From JBOHER01 sp050701115 (GTDB lineage: Bacteria > Actinomycetota > Actinomycetes > Mycobacteriales > Pseudonocardiaceae): a DNA stretch of 22,953 bases. The translations under genes and the position numbers were made by a program. Below are positions 15,458-22,953 of this stretch, one piece after another. The notes beneath the pieces were generated by a model, which had not been told where the DNA came from, did not search any database, and was given only the letters and a program-made list of their open reading frames with translations. Position 1 is the stretch's first letter; every line of letters starts with the position of its first letter. The stretch spans positions 1-22,953 of the forward strand of contig JBOHER010000230.1 of NCBI GenBank assembly GCA_050701115.1. Reading direction: 5' to 3'.

Positions 15458-15965
15458 TCAAAACCCTTTCCATCAACAGCAGATGCGCCTCGGCGCCATC
15501 GGCACCAGAGATCGTTTTGTGCACCGTGATCAGACCGGCATCGGCCGCGTCACTGACCAGTACTCGTGCCACCCCGAGCGGCATACGCAGGTTCGCCGCG
15601 ATCTCCGCAACCGATCGTGGCTGGGGGCATGCTTCCACGATCGTGCGATGCTCGATCCGGTCGGGTGCGCCTTCGGCGAGCACTCCTTGATTGGCGGAGA
15701 CCAGAGTCTCCAGCTCCAATGCGTACTTCGCCCTGGTGCGTCCGCCCGTCAGCATGTACGGGCGAACCATCGCCGCCTCGTCCTCCGGCAGTGAGTGCGT
15801 ACTCGCTACGGCTGGAATGACCTGTGTCGGTAGTCGGACCGACGCTGTCGTTGCCTGTTCGGAAAGATCCAACTCGGGCACGTCTCCACCCGATGTCGCT
15901 GCGTGCTCGGGCTCGCCGGTGGGATCAGGCGGTTTCGCCATCTCTGGCTTCGGAGAATCCGTCAT
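15438..15965 (-). CDS. cvnC: Conservon DUF742 protein CvnC
   Basis: This protein of about 175 residues has a DUF742 core beginning MVRPYMLTGGRTRAKYALELETLVSA and a winged-helix-like region with EHRTIVEACPQPRSVAEIAANLRMPLGVARVLVSDAADAGLI. That helix-turn-helix-like part suggests protein or DNA interaction, but its biochemical role is unproved. The N-terminal 75 residues are Pro/Glu-rich and probably disordered. The ATG at 15965 lies 4 bp after the cvnB stop; a TTG at 15989 or GTG at 15986 would overlap cvnB. It sits in the usual conservon position between cvnB and cvnD. Confidence 0.9.
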   Translation of the reverse strand: MTDSPKPEMAKPPDPTGEPEHAATSGGDVPELDLSEQATTASVRLPTQVIPAVASTHSLPEDEAAMVRPYMLTGGRTRAKYALELETLVSANQGVLAEGAPDRIEHRTIVEACPQPRSVAEIAANLRMPLGVARVLVSDAADAGLITVHKTISGADGAEAHLLLMERVLSGLRRL

Positions 15966-15969
15966 CGCG

Positions 15970-16413
15970 TCATCCCACTGCCGCACCAAGCAGAGAACCG
16001 CCGGATCCCTGCAGCTGTGCGCGCAGTTCGGGAGTCAGGATCTGCCCCACCCGGTCGACGAGCAGGGTCATCTCGTAGGCCACCTGGCCGATGTCGCAGT
16101 TCGGGGCGGCGAGCACAGCGAGACAGGATCCGTCACTGATGGACATCAGCACCATCATGCCCAGTTCCATCTCGACCACGGTCTCGTTGACCGCACCTGC
16201 TTCGAAGCACCGGGCTGCGCCCTGAGTCAGGCTCACCAGTCCGGACGCCACCGCGGCGAGCTGGTCGGCACGGTCCAGCGGAAGCCGGGTAGATGAGGTG
16301 AGCAGCAGGCCGTCCGCAGACACCACGACCGCATGGGCCACCCCGGGCACTCGCTCCGCGAAATCGTTCACCAGCCAACCGAACTGGTTCTGCTGGGGCT
16401 GTGGCGAGGTCAT
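15970..16413 (-). CDS. cvnB: Conservon roadblock/LC7 protein CvnB
   Basis: This 147-residue roadblock/LC7 domain protein has NQFGWLVNDFAERVPGVAHAVVVSADGLLLTSS, followed by GLVSLTQGAARCFEAG and VLAAPNCDIGQVAYEMTLLVDRVGQIL. Roadblock proteins dimerise and can modulate small GTPases, here presumably CvnD. The ATG start overlaps the cvnA stop in an ATGA arrangement, showing tight coupling. Confidence 0.94.
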   Translation of the reverse strand: MTSPQPQQNQFGWLVNDFAERVPGVAHAVVVSADGLLLTSSTRLPLDRADQLAAVASGLVSLTQGAARCFEAGAVNETVVEMELGMMVLMSISDGSCLAVLAAPNCDIGQVAYEMTLLVDRVGQILTPELRAQLQGSGGSLLGAAVG

Positions 16414-19400
16414 TCACCCTCCATTTTCTTGCCTGTGTCACTCGACGTAGTGGTTGACGACGTCTGCCGTCCTCGGCGAACGCCTTGTTGGAAGCTGCTG
16501 AGCCGTCCGCGCAATGCGTCCGGATCGCGTTCTGGCGGTGGTGCCTTCGGCGCAGCCGGGCTTGCCATGGCCGAAGCACTGCCGGGCAGCAACTGCTCGC
16601 CCCTGCGCCGTCGCGGCAGGCCGGACTCGGTGAGCGCGGCAGGCTTGGCCTTGCCCACCGAGCTGCCCTCGGCCTGCTGCGTGCCGCGCTGGTGACGGGC
16701 TTTGCCCACCCCGCGCTGGAAGCTGCTCAGGCGGTTGCGCACGTCCTGCGGATCGCGGGCGGGCAGATCCGCGCGGCCCATGGCCGAGCGGCTCGGCGTG
16801 CTCGCGACCGGCTCCGGTGTCGCGCTACCCGGAAGCAACTGTTCGCCGCGCTGCCGCCGCGGCAGGCCCGCTTCGGTGAAGGTGGACGGTGCCGCCTTCT
16901 TCGAGATCTCCTGCACCGTCCGCCAATTGGCGTCGGCCGCGAAGTCCCAGGAAGGGACAGGCCGCTCGCTGCCCTGGCCGGCCTTCTCGGCCTTGGGGTC
17001 GGCCGACGTGCGGAACCACACCGACAACATCTCGTCGAAGATCGGCGTCGTCTCCGGCTTCGAGGTGGTTACCGGGTCGCTCAGCGGCTTGGCGGGTGCC
17101 GAATTCGCCGCGGCGCTCCACCAGTCCGACAGCGCGGAGGTACCCGGCTTGAACAGCGCCTCGCCCGATGGCAACTCGTCGCTCGCTGCCTTGACGCCGT
17201 TCTTCGGGGCGCCGACCGCGCCGTTGCCTGCCGCGCATTGCGGTAACGGCTGCTCGTCACCGGTGATCGGGCTGAACAACGCGGTGCCGGAGATCTCGAC
17301 GTCCTTGGCCTGCTGTGCCGCCGAGCCGTTCGTGCCCGCCTCAGCAGAAGCCGAGGACCGCGGCAGTGGCAGCGCGGCTCCGTTGTTCCCGGCTCCCGAC
17401 TTGGCCGAGACGGAGCCACCGAACGCGGACAGCGACGCGAAGCGGTCCCCGTTGGCACCGGTCTGGCGCCGCGGTAGCGGCGTGGCGTCGGTGATCGCAG
17501 GCATCTCGGAGGTCAGCGGACCACCGCCGGTACCCAGCACCAGGTCGGCGGGAACGGTCACTGTCCCGCGCACGCCTTCGATGCCCTTGCCGCCGTGCAG
17601 CGTGACACCGATGCCGTGCCTGCCGGCCAGCCTGCCGACGACGAACAGACCCATCCGGCGGGAGGCGACCAGGTCGACCGCGGACGCTTCGGTCATCCGC
17701 GCGTTGGCCTCGGCGACCTCGGCGGCGTTCATGCCGATGCCCTTGTCCAGGATGTCGATGGTCATCGAGCCGTTGCCACCCACAGTTGTGCACAGGGTGA
17801 CCTGAGTTTCCGGCGGAGAGAACGCGGCCGCGTTGTCCAGCAACTCGGCGAGCAGACGCATCAAGTCGCTTGCGGCATGCCCGACCACCTTCGTGGTCGG
17901 CGGGGACTGCACCACGACGCGTTGGTACTGCTCGATCTCGGAGACGGCCGCGCGCAGCACGTCGGCGGTGCTGACCGGGCGACCCGAGCGCCTGGCGCTC
18001 TCCGAACCGGACAGCACCATCAGGTTCTCGTTGTTGCGCCGCATTCGGGTCGCCAGGTGATCGAGCTGGAACAACGTGGCCAGCTGATCGGCGTCCTCTT
18101 CGTCGCGCTCCAGCCGTTCGATCAGCTGAAGTTGCCGCTGCACCAGGCTCTGGCTGCGCCGGGACAGATTGACGAACACCGTGCTGTAGGCGGTGCGCAT
18201 GCCCGCTTGCTCGACCGCGAGCCGGATAGCCTGCGTGTGCACCGCGTCGAAGGCGCGGGCGACCTGACCCAACTCGTCGGCGGAGGGCATCGGCACCGGT
18301 TCGATGTGGGTAGCTGTCACCCTGCCTTCCTGGATATCCCGGACGGCCGCGGGCAGTCGCTCGTCGGCCACCCGCATCGCGCTGTCGCGCAACACCCGCA
18401 ACGATCGCAGGAGTTGCCTGGTGATCAACCAGACCACGGCGAGCGCCAGCACGAACGCAAGCACCAGCACCGCGGCGAGGATCCCCACTCCGGTGCGCGA
18501 GTCCGCGACCAACGCGCCGGACACGGTGGTGGCTTCGGAGCTCAGCCGCACGGTGACCGTGCCGAACTGCTCGAGGACCCGGCTCGAGCTGTTGGCCCAT
18601 TCCCGCGACGAGACCTGCTGGATCGCCAGCTCCGACGGCGTACCGAGCTCACCGAGCACGGCACGGGCGAGCCGGTCACGGGTCGCGAATCTGGGCCCGC
18701 TCACCGTGGTGTCGAGCACCTGACGCTCCGCCGCGGTCGCCACCGCATTGAAGTCGTCCAGCCGGTCATCGATGCGCACTTCCGAGGTACGAACCTGGGT
18801 CAGCTCGGTCGGGGTCAGCACGCCACGCGCGACGCCGAACCCGACGAGCGCCTGCTGGATGGAGACCTCTTCGGCGGCTCCACGCAGGGCGCGCACCGCT
18901 TGCGGGGTTCCGCCGATGGCCTCGTCGCTGACCCGCGCGACCGCGGCCGCGTCCAGTTGAAGCAGCCCGCTGGTGACCGCCGAGTACTCCTCGATGGACT
19001 CAACCGGGTCGAGCGCTCCGGAGGCGACCTCCTCGCGCAGTTCCTTGAGCCCACCGAGCAGGTTGGTCGCCTCACTCACGGCCCCGCTGATTCCGGAGTC
19101 CAACTCGGTCGCCCGCGACGCGGCATCCATCACCGGTGGGATGCCCGCGTCTACCGCCGACCGCGCCTTCTTCAGCGCCGACGACGTCCCGGCACCTTTC
19201 GCCAGCACGGCCGCGGTCTTCGTGCGTTCCTCCTGCACCCGGTCGACGAGGGTGCCCACCTGTCCGCTCAACACCACCAGGCTGTCGATGCGCTCGTAAC
19301 TGTGCGTTCGGCCCAGCTGACTACTGACAGTGGAGATGCCGAGTGCCAGCGCGATCATGATCGGAATGAGGGTGACGGCGGCCAGCTTCACCGGAAGCTT

Positions 19401-19514
19401 CCAGTCTCGCCACGCCACGAGCTTGCTCAGCCCCACCCGCCGCTGCGCGGGTTGCTGCGGTTCTTGTCCGAGTAGCTTCTCGACAGGAACTTGGTCATGT
19501 CCTGCATCGGTCAC
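16410..19514 (-). CDS. cvnA: Conservon sensor histidine-kinase-like protein CvnA
   Basis: This 1034-residue membrane sensor has one transmembrane helix at about 43-63, an extracytoplasmic nitrate/nitrite-sensing (NIT) type helical domain (about 65-335), a second helix (about 341-363), a HAMP linker, a histidine-containing segment DHLATRMRRNNENLMVLSG near 485, and a GHKL ATPase with LAELLDNAAAFSPP (about 561), DKGIGM and GRLAGRHGIGVTLHGG. The C-terminal 370 residues are low-complexity and include two copies of a block with GLPRRxRGEQLLPGS and RLSSFQxGV. The GTG at 19514 has GGGAG at good spacing; an upstream start at 19616 would fall in leader structure. It probably senses an unknown external signal and forms a complex with CvnB-D. 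Confidence 0.93.
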   Translation of the reverse strand: MTDAGHDQVPVEKLLGQEPQQPAQRRVGLSKLVAWRDWKLPVKLAAVTLIPIMIALALGISTVSSQLGRTHSYERIDSLVVLSGQVGTLVDRVQEERTKTAAVLAKGAGTSSALKKARSAVDAGIPPVMDAASRATELDSGISGAVSEATNLLGGLKELREEVASGALDPVESIEEYSAVTSGLLQLDAAAVARVSDEAIGGTPQAVRALRGAAEEVSIQQALVGFGVARGVLTPTELTQVRTSEVRIDDRLDDFNAVATAAERQVLDTTVSGPRFATRDRLARAVLGELGTPSELAIQQVSSREWANSSSRVLEQFGTVTVRLSSEATTVSGALVADSRTGVGILAAVLVLAFVLALAVVWLITRQLLRSLRVLRDSAMRVADERLPAAVRDIQEGRVTATHIEPVPMPSADELGQVARAFDAVHTQAIRLAVEQAGMRTAYSTVFVNLSRRSQSLVQRQLQLIERLERDEEDADQLATLFQLDHLATRMRRNNENLMVLSGSESARRSGRPVSTADVLRAAVSEIEQYQRVVVQSPPTTKVVGHAASDLMRLLAELLDNAAAFSPPETQVTLCTTVGGNGSMTIDILDKGIGMNAAEVAEANARMTEASAVDLVASRRMGLFVVGRLAGRHGIGVTLHGGKGIEGVRGTVTVPADLVLGTGGGPLTSEMPAITDATPLPRRQTGANGDRFASLSAFGGSVSAKSGAGNNGAALPLPRSSASAEAGTNGSAAQQAKDVEISGTALFSPITGDEQPLPQCAAGNGAVGAPKNGVKAASDELPSGEALFKPGTSALSDWWSAAANSAPAKPLSDPVTTSKPETTPIFDEMLSVWFRTSADPKAEKAGQGSERPVPSWDFAADANWRTVQEISKKAAPSTFTEAGLPRRQRGEQLLPGSATPEPVASTPSRSAMGRADLPARDPQDVRNRLSSFQRGVGKARHQRGTQQAEGSSVGKAKPAALTESGLPRRRRGEQLLPGSASAMASPAAPKAPPPERDPDALRGRLSSFQQGVRRGRQTSSTTTSSDTGKKMEGE

Positions 19515-20031
19515 GAAAGTGACTCCCTGTCCAACGCGTTCGGCCCCAGTAGACGGTTTCGTGCTCTGATCTGTGCCGCACCCGCAAGGGTGCGAAACCT
19601 CCCTTCGATGCGGCACCTATCTCGATCACATCGGCCAACCTGAGCGGGAAGCCTACACCTATCAGGTGATACCACTATTCCCTCGACACACCCGCTCCTA
19701 CCTGGGATTTTGCTGCGCTCCCTGATCAAAGGGAAGCCATTTCCACGACACCCCCGATAGCCAATTCCACTCGGTTACATGGAATTCCGCGGGCCCGAAG
19801 AGCCCGTCACCCATACGGCCCAATCGGGCGATCAAAGGTGCATAAAGTACTACGGAACGTGGCAATTCTGAGAAGTTACCGCGAAATCTACGCACGATGT
19901 TGTGGTATCACGGCCAGCTCTTTCGACCAACGACTACATCGTGTCCGATACTCGGCGCTATGCCGGCCTTGCAGCGAGCAACCGGCGGACCGGCCGCGGG
20001 CGCCCAGCGGACGAGTGACACGCTGCAGGGT
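19515..20031. promoter_or_regulatory. 517-bp divergent regulatory region between cvnA and the polyamine operon
   Basis: No credible gene lies here; the sequence is less GC-rich than its surroundings. It holds several dyads: the cvn leader hairpins (19573-19616), TCCCT-GATCAA-AGGGA (19719-19734), and AATTCCA/TGGAATT with a 10-nt centre (19763-19786). GATCAAAGG occurs twice in the same orientation (19724-19732, 19830-19838). I could not assign a convincing -35/-10 pair for either operon. The region presumably carries both promoters and operators. Confidence 0.6.
19573..19616 (-). promoter_or_regulatory. Alternative hairpins in the cvnA leader
   Basis: GTGCCGCA (19573-19580) and TGCGGCAC (19609-19616) form a perfect 8-bp outer stem. 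CGCACCC (19577-19583) and GGGTGCG (19588-19594) form a perfect 7-bp stem with a 4-nt loop. The stems share 19577-19580 and cannot both form completely. If the cvnA transcript begins upstream of 19616, the leader could switch between two folds about 60 nt before the GTG start. The function is not known. Confidence 0.45.
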
Positions 20032-21243
20032 ATGAGCACAGCAGCGACCGCTACCGAGCGCGAGCACCCCGGCTCGGCAACACTCGATCGGATCCGCGCT
20101 TTCCTCGCGCAGGCACGACCGCAGGCACCGTGTCTGGTGATGGACCTAGACACGGTTGCTGCCAGCTACGCGACGCTGACCGAGGCCTTCGCCCCTGCCC
20201 GGGTCTCCTACGCGGTCAAGGCGAACCCCTCCCCCGCCATCGTCAGGGCACTCGCCCTGCGCGGCGCCGGATTCGACGTGGCCAGCCTTGGCGAGGTCGA
20301 GTTGTGTCGCGCCCAAGGCGCGGCTCCCGAATCGCTGTCCTTCGGCAACACCATCAAGAAGCCCGCCGACATCGCCGCCGCGTACGCCTACGGCGTGCGG
20401 GAGTTCTTCTTCGACGCACCGGGAGACCTGCGGAACATCGCGGAGTACGCGCCGGGGGCACGGGTGTTCTGCCGCCTGTTCGTGACCGCACCGGCCTGCG
20501 CGACGCCGTTCGGCCGGAAGTTCGGCTGCGCCGAGTCCGAAGCGGCCCAGTTGCTGGTTGGTGCTCACCGACTCGGGCTCGAGCCGGCCGGTATCGGCTT
20601 TCATGTCGGCTCCCAGCAGCTCGATGTGCACGCCTGGGACAGCGGAATCGCAGCAGCCGCACGGGTTTTCGGTGCCTGCGCAGAGCGCGGAATCCGGCTG
20701 AAGACACTGAACCTCGGCGGTGGTTTCGCCGCATGCTACACCGATCCGGCGCCCGCAGCCGTGGAGTACGCCGAGAGCATCGACAGCGCGCTGCGCAGAC
20801 ATTTTCCAGGCCACCCGCCTGAGCTGGTGCTCGAACCAGGCAGGGCGGTCGTCGCCGAAGCCGGGGTGATCCGCAGCCAGGTGATCTTGATAGCCCGAAG
20901 ATCGCCTGTCGAGACACACCGTTGGGTCTATCTCGACGTAGGACGGTACAACGGTCTCGCGGAAACGGAGAACGAGGCAATCGCGTATCGGTTCCGGCCG
21001 GTCGCGAGCGCAGCCGGAGCCGAGAGCGGACCGGTCATCCTCGCCGGGCCGACCTGCGACGGCGACGACGTGCTTTACCAGCGCACTCCGTACCAGCTCC
21101 CGCTGTCGCTGGCCGCGGGTGACGAACTGGACATCCTCAGCGCGGGTGCCTACACCGCCAGCTATTCGTCGGTGGCGTTCAATGGACTTCCGCCGCTGCA
21201 CACCTATTGCCTGTCCGAAGGAAAACTCCTCGATGACCGCTGA
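20032..21243 (+). CDS. PLP-dependent ornithine/lysine-type decarboxylase (fold type III)
   Basis: This 403-residue alanine-racemase-fold decarboxylase of the ODC/DAP decarboxylase family shows the PLP lysine in YAVKANP (Lys63), HVGSQ (191-195), NLGGGF (227-232), EPGR (268-271), GPTCDGDD with active-site Cys342 and Asp343, and the C-terminal AYTASYSSVAFNG. The GPTCD box and short length favour ornithine (or lysine) decarboxylase over diaminopimelate decarboxylase, giving putrescine or cadaverine. The ATG at 20032 is preceded by GCAGGG; upstream in-frame codons are not family-like. It overlaps the next gene by 11 bp and starts a polyamine operon. Confidence 0.88.
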   Translation: MSTAATATEREHPGSATLDRIRAFLAQARPQAPCLVMDLDTVAASYATLTEAFAPARVSYAVKANPSPAIVRALALRGAGFDVASLGEVELCRAQGAAPESLSFGNTIKKPADIAAAYAYGVREFFFDAPGDLRNIAEYAPGARVFCRLFVTAPACATPFGRKFGCAESEAAQLLVGAHRLGLEPAGIGFHVGSQQLDVHAWDSGIAAAARVFGACAERGIRLKTLNLGGGFAACYTDPAPAAVEYAESIDSALRRHFPGHPPELVLEPGRAVVAEAGVIRSQVILIARRSPVETHRWVYLDVGRYNGLAETENEAIAYRFRPVASAAGAESGPVILAGPTCDGDDVLYQRTPYQLPLSLAAGDELDILSAGAYTASYSSVAFNGLPPLHTYCLSEGKLLDDR

Positions 21244-21640
21244 TCGACCCGAAGCACTGTTCGCTGGGCGGCACGTCCTCGCCGAACTCGGCGGGGTGGA
21301 CCCCGCCCTGCTCGACGACCCGGCGTTCCTCGAGCACGCCTTGGCCGGAGCGCTCACCGGGGCGGGCGCGACAGTATGCGACATCATCAGCCACCGCTTC
21401 CAGCCGCAGGGGGTGACGGTGCTGGCCATGCTGGCCGAATCACACGCTTCGGTGCACAGCTACCCGGAACTCGGCGCGGCATTCGTCGACGTGTTCACCT
21501 GTGGCGACGCCGCGGACCCGGAACTCGCGGTGACCCTGTTGACCGAAGCGCTCGGCACGGAGTCGGTACGCACCGACACCGTGCATCGTGGCATGAGCCG
21601 ATCAGGCAGGAGCAGGTGCCTCGATGTCCACAGTGGATAG
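21233..21640 (+). CDS. speD: S-adenosylmethionine decarboxylase proenzyme
   Basis: This 135-residue bacterial class 1B (SpeH-type) proenzyme makes decarboxylated SAM, the aminopropyl donor for spermidine. Self-cleavage is expected between Glu69 and Ser70 in LAESHASVHSYPE, turning Ser70 into the pyruvoyl cofactor. His75 and Cys90 (DVFTCG) are the expected processing and proton-donor residues. The N-terminal GRHVLAELGGVDPALLDDPAFLE matches the family start. AAGGA precedes the ATG, and the gene overlaps its upstream neighbour by 11 bp and its downstream neighbour by 17 bp, so the three are translationally coupled. Confidence 0.95.
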   Translation: MTADRPEALFAGRHVLAELGGVDPALLDDPAFLEHALAGALTGAGATVCDIISHRFQPQGVTVLAMLAESHASVHSYPELGAAFVDVFTCGDAADPELAVTLLTEALGTESVRTDTVHRGMSRSGRSRCLDVHSG

Positions 21641-22502
21641 ACCGCGGACCGTAGTTGAACAGCTTGCTCCGGGCATGAGCAGGGTGTGGTCGATCTCCGA
21701 GGTCATCAGCGAGGTCTTCACCCCGTATCAGCACGTCCTCATCGCAGGCACCGCCCACGGGATCACCCTGTTCTGCGACGACGAGCGGCAGAGCACCGAG
21801 GCCAGCCAACTCGTCTACCACGAAGCATTGCTGGTTCCTGCCCTGCTCCTGGCCGATCAGCTCAGCAGGGTGCTGGTCATCGGTTCGAGCGAGGGAGTGG
21901 TCAGCCAGCTCGCCTTGGCAGCGGGCGCCGAACGGGTCGACCACGTGGACATCGACGCGGTGGCAGTGCGGGCCTGCGCGGACCATCTTCCCTACGGATA
22001 CACACCGGCCGGACTCGATGCCGCCGAGCACGGATCGGGGCCGGTAGCAGTGCACTACACCGACGGCTGGGACTTCCTGGCCGAGGTGAGCGCCCGCGGC
22101 GAGCGCTACGACGTGATCGTCGTGGACCTGCCCGACGAACACGCCGACGGCGAAGCCCAGCACAACCGCCTGTACAGCACTGAATTCCTGGCCCGATGCG
22201 CGGAAGCACTGGCCCCCGGTGGCGTGCTGACCAGCCAGGCAGGCTGTCCCACGCTCTGGCGCAACGAGACTCTGCTGCGGTCATGGCGACGGTTCACCGG
22301 CATGTTCGGCACGGTCGTGTACTTTGGATCGGACGAGCACGAGTGGGCGTTCCTGTCCGGCAGGCTTGACACGCTCGACGATCCGGTGGCGACGATGACC
22401 GCACGACTGGCCGGTGCGCGCTATCAACCGTCCTCAATGGACGCGGAGACCCTGCGCGGGCGCACGGTGCCACCACATTCGTTGACGTGCTCCGCGCCCT
22501 GA
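21624..22502 (+). CDS. Spermidine-synthase-like aminopropyltransferase with variant SAM loop
   Basis: This 292-residue Rossmann-fold protein belongs to the spermidine/spermine synthase family. Recognisable parts are DDERQSTEASQLVYHEALLVPALL (52-75), the nucleotide loop VLVIGSSEGVVSQ (83-95), HVDID (107-111), the acidic YTDGWDFL, and the catalytic-Asp strand YDVIVVDLPDE (Asp168), then LYSTEFL and GGVLTSQAG. The loop is GSSEGV where typical synthases have GGGDGG, so the substrate-contacting Asp is Glu90, and the usual DSSDPxGP gatekeeping stretch is altered. By context it should use decarboxylated SAM from the neighbouring decarboxylase, with putrescine or another diamine as acceptor; an unusual acceptor is possible. 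Confidence 0.82.
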   Translation: MSTVDRPRTVVEQLAPGMSRVWSISEVISEVFTPYQHVLIAGTAHGITLFCDDERQSTEASQLVYHEALLVPALLLADQLSRVLVIGSSEGVVSQLALAAGAERVDHVDIDAVAVRACADHLPYGYTPAGLDAAEHGSGPVAVHYTDGWDFLAEVSARGERYDVIVVDLPDEHADGEAQHNRLYSTEFLARCAEALAPGGVLTSQAGCPTLWRNETLLRSWRRFTGMFGTVVYFGSDEHEWAFLSGRLDTLDDPVATMTARLAGARYQPSSMDAETLRGRTVPPHSLTCSAP

Positions 22503-22530
22503 AGGGTGGGGGTTGCACCGATAGATTCGG

Positions 22531-22881
22531 TCAGAGCGTCTGCCCGGCCTTAACCCGGTGGGTCACGCTCCGCTCGGCGATGAACGATACGAATGGAACA
22601 CAGCCCGCGAGCAGGACCAGCACCGCGCCCTTGATGGACCACCGCGCCTTGATGGCCAGGTCGATCGTGAGAGCCATGTAGATCATGTACACCACGCCGT
22701 GAATCGGCGAGTACACCGCGGACGGGGCCGGGTTGCCGAAACCGTACCTGATCACCATCACGACGAGCAGGCCGAGGAGGCCGAAGCCGGTTACGAACGC
22801 GGCCACCCGGAAACGCTGCAGCGGTCCGGCGAGCCTTGTGGCGGCACCGGTGTCGGTGGTGTCGTCAGCTTGCGTGGTCAT
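22531..22881 (-). CDS. DUF3817 membrane protein
   Basis: This 116-residue actinobacterial DUF3817 protein has three hydrophobic helices (about residues 26-44, 59-77 and 86-104). The conserved motif PIHGVVYMIYMALTIDLAIKARW and the LRYG-like MVIRYGFGNPAPS identify the family, which has unknown function. The ATG start is preceded by AGAAAGG at somewhat long spacing. It converges on the aminopropyltransferase gene with a 28-bp gap that contains a small ACCGA/TCGGT hairpin. Confidence 0.9.
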   Translation of the reverse strand: MTTQADDTTDTGAATRLAGPLQRFRVAAFVTGFGLLGLLVVMVIRYGFGNPAPSAVYSPIHGVVYMIYMALTIDLAIKARWSIKGAVLVLLAGCVPFVSFIAERSVTHRVKAGQTL

Positions 22882-22910
22882 CGTGTCGATCGGCCTTTCT
22901 CGATGGTGCT

Positions 22911-22953
22911 GAAGGGGGCCTTCGGTGCGTATACGGTACCGAAGGCCCCCTTC
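22911..22953. repeat. Perfect 16-bp inverted repeat at the right edge
   Basis: GAAGGGGGCCTTCGGT (22911-22926) and its exact complement ACCGAAGGCCCCCTTC (22938-22953) flank an 11-nt centre containing GTATAC. Each arm is itself nearly palindromic (GAAGG-GGG-CCTTC). It lies 30 bp upstream of the DUF3817 start. It could be a terminator of a gene entering from the right, an operator, or a dispersed palindromic repeat; it may continue past the window. Confidence 0.85.

Noticed and set aside
17595..19475. 626-codon plus-strand open frame opposite cvnA
   Set aside because: It is a high-GC antisense shadow; the minus strand encodes a well-defined sensor protein.
19897..20031. Upstream ATG extension of the decarboxylase
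   Set aside because: The 45 added residues lack family similarity, and the ATG at 20032 has a better ribosome binding site at the expected protein length.
21119..21232. Longer N-terminus of the AdoMet decarboxylase
   Set aside because: It would overlap the decarboxylase gene by over 120 bp; the ATG at 21233 gives the normal 135-residue SpeH length.

Overview
The window is high-GC DNA from an actinobacterium. The lineage markers are a complete conservon (cvnABCD), a WhiB iron-sulfur regulator, an F420-type luciferase-like oxidoreductase, a fused isobutyryl-CoA mutase IcmF, DUF4383 and DUF3817 membrane proteins, and frequent GTG starts. The gene mix best fits Pseudonocardiaceae (Amycolatopsis or Saccharopolyspora type), but genus is an inference. 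I see no rRNA, tRNA, CRISPR array, transposase or phage gene. Coding density is high and genes lie on both strands.

Left part (1-5,100): a 30-bp tandem repeat runs into the 3' end of a nicotianamine-synthase-like gene on the minus strand. Then come a divergent six-helix-type membrane protein, a convergent short-chain dehydrogenase, a small membrane protein and ctaD (cytochrome c oxidase subunit I).

Regulatory part (5,100-7,600): three minus-strand genes run toward ctaD in the order anti-sigma-type fusion protein, WhiB3/WhiD-like regulator, ctaD. A divergent single-domain STAS anti-anti-sigma gene lies upstream. The fusion protein has a PP2C/SpoIIE-like domain that has lost its metal-binding aspartates, an apparently intact RsbW-like ATPase domain, and a STAS domain with Glu where the phospho-accepting Ser should be. 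Both the fusion gene and the whiB gene are preceded by good matches to the sigma-F/sigma-B promoter consensus (GGTTT, 15-16 nt, GGGTA). This looks like a stress-sigma partner-switching module feeding a redox regulator. A 21-bp tandem repeat (four copies) fills the convergent gap after the STAS gene.

Metabolic part (7,600-14,800): a DUF4383 protein with a coupled alpha/beta hydrolase, fumarylacetoacetase (end of tyrosine/homogentisate breakdown), a truncated and frameshifted pyridoxamine-phosphate-oxidase-like remnant, an LLM F420 oxidoreductase and icmF. A 36-bp imperfect palindrome overlaps the probable icmF promoter.

Right part (14,800-22,953): the cvnABCD operon reads leftward. A 517-bp regulatory region separates it from a divergent, translationally coupled three-gene polyamine operon: an ornithine-decarboxylase-like enzyme, a pyruvoyl S-adenosylmethionine decarboxylase, and a variant spermidine-synthase-like aminopropyltransferase with GSSEGV in place of the usual GGGDGG loop. 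A DUF3817 membrane protein follows on the minus strand, and the window ends in a perfect 16-bp inverted repeat.
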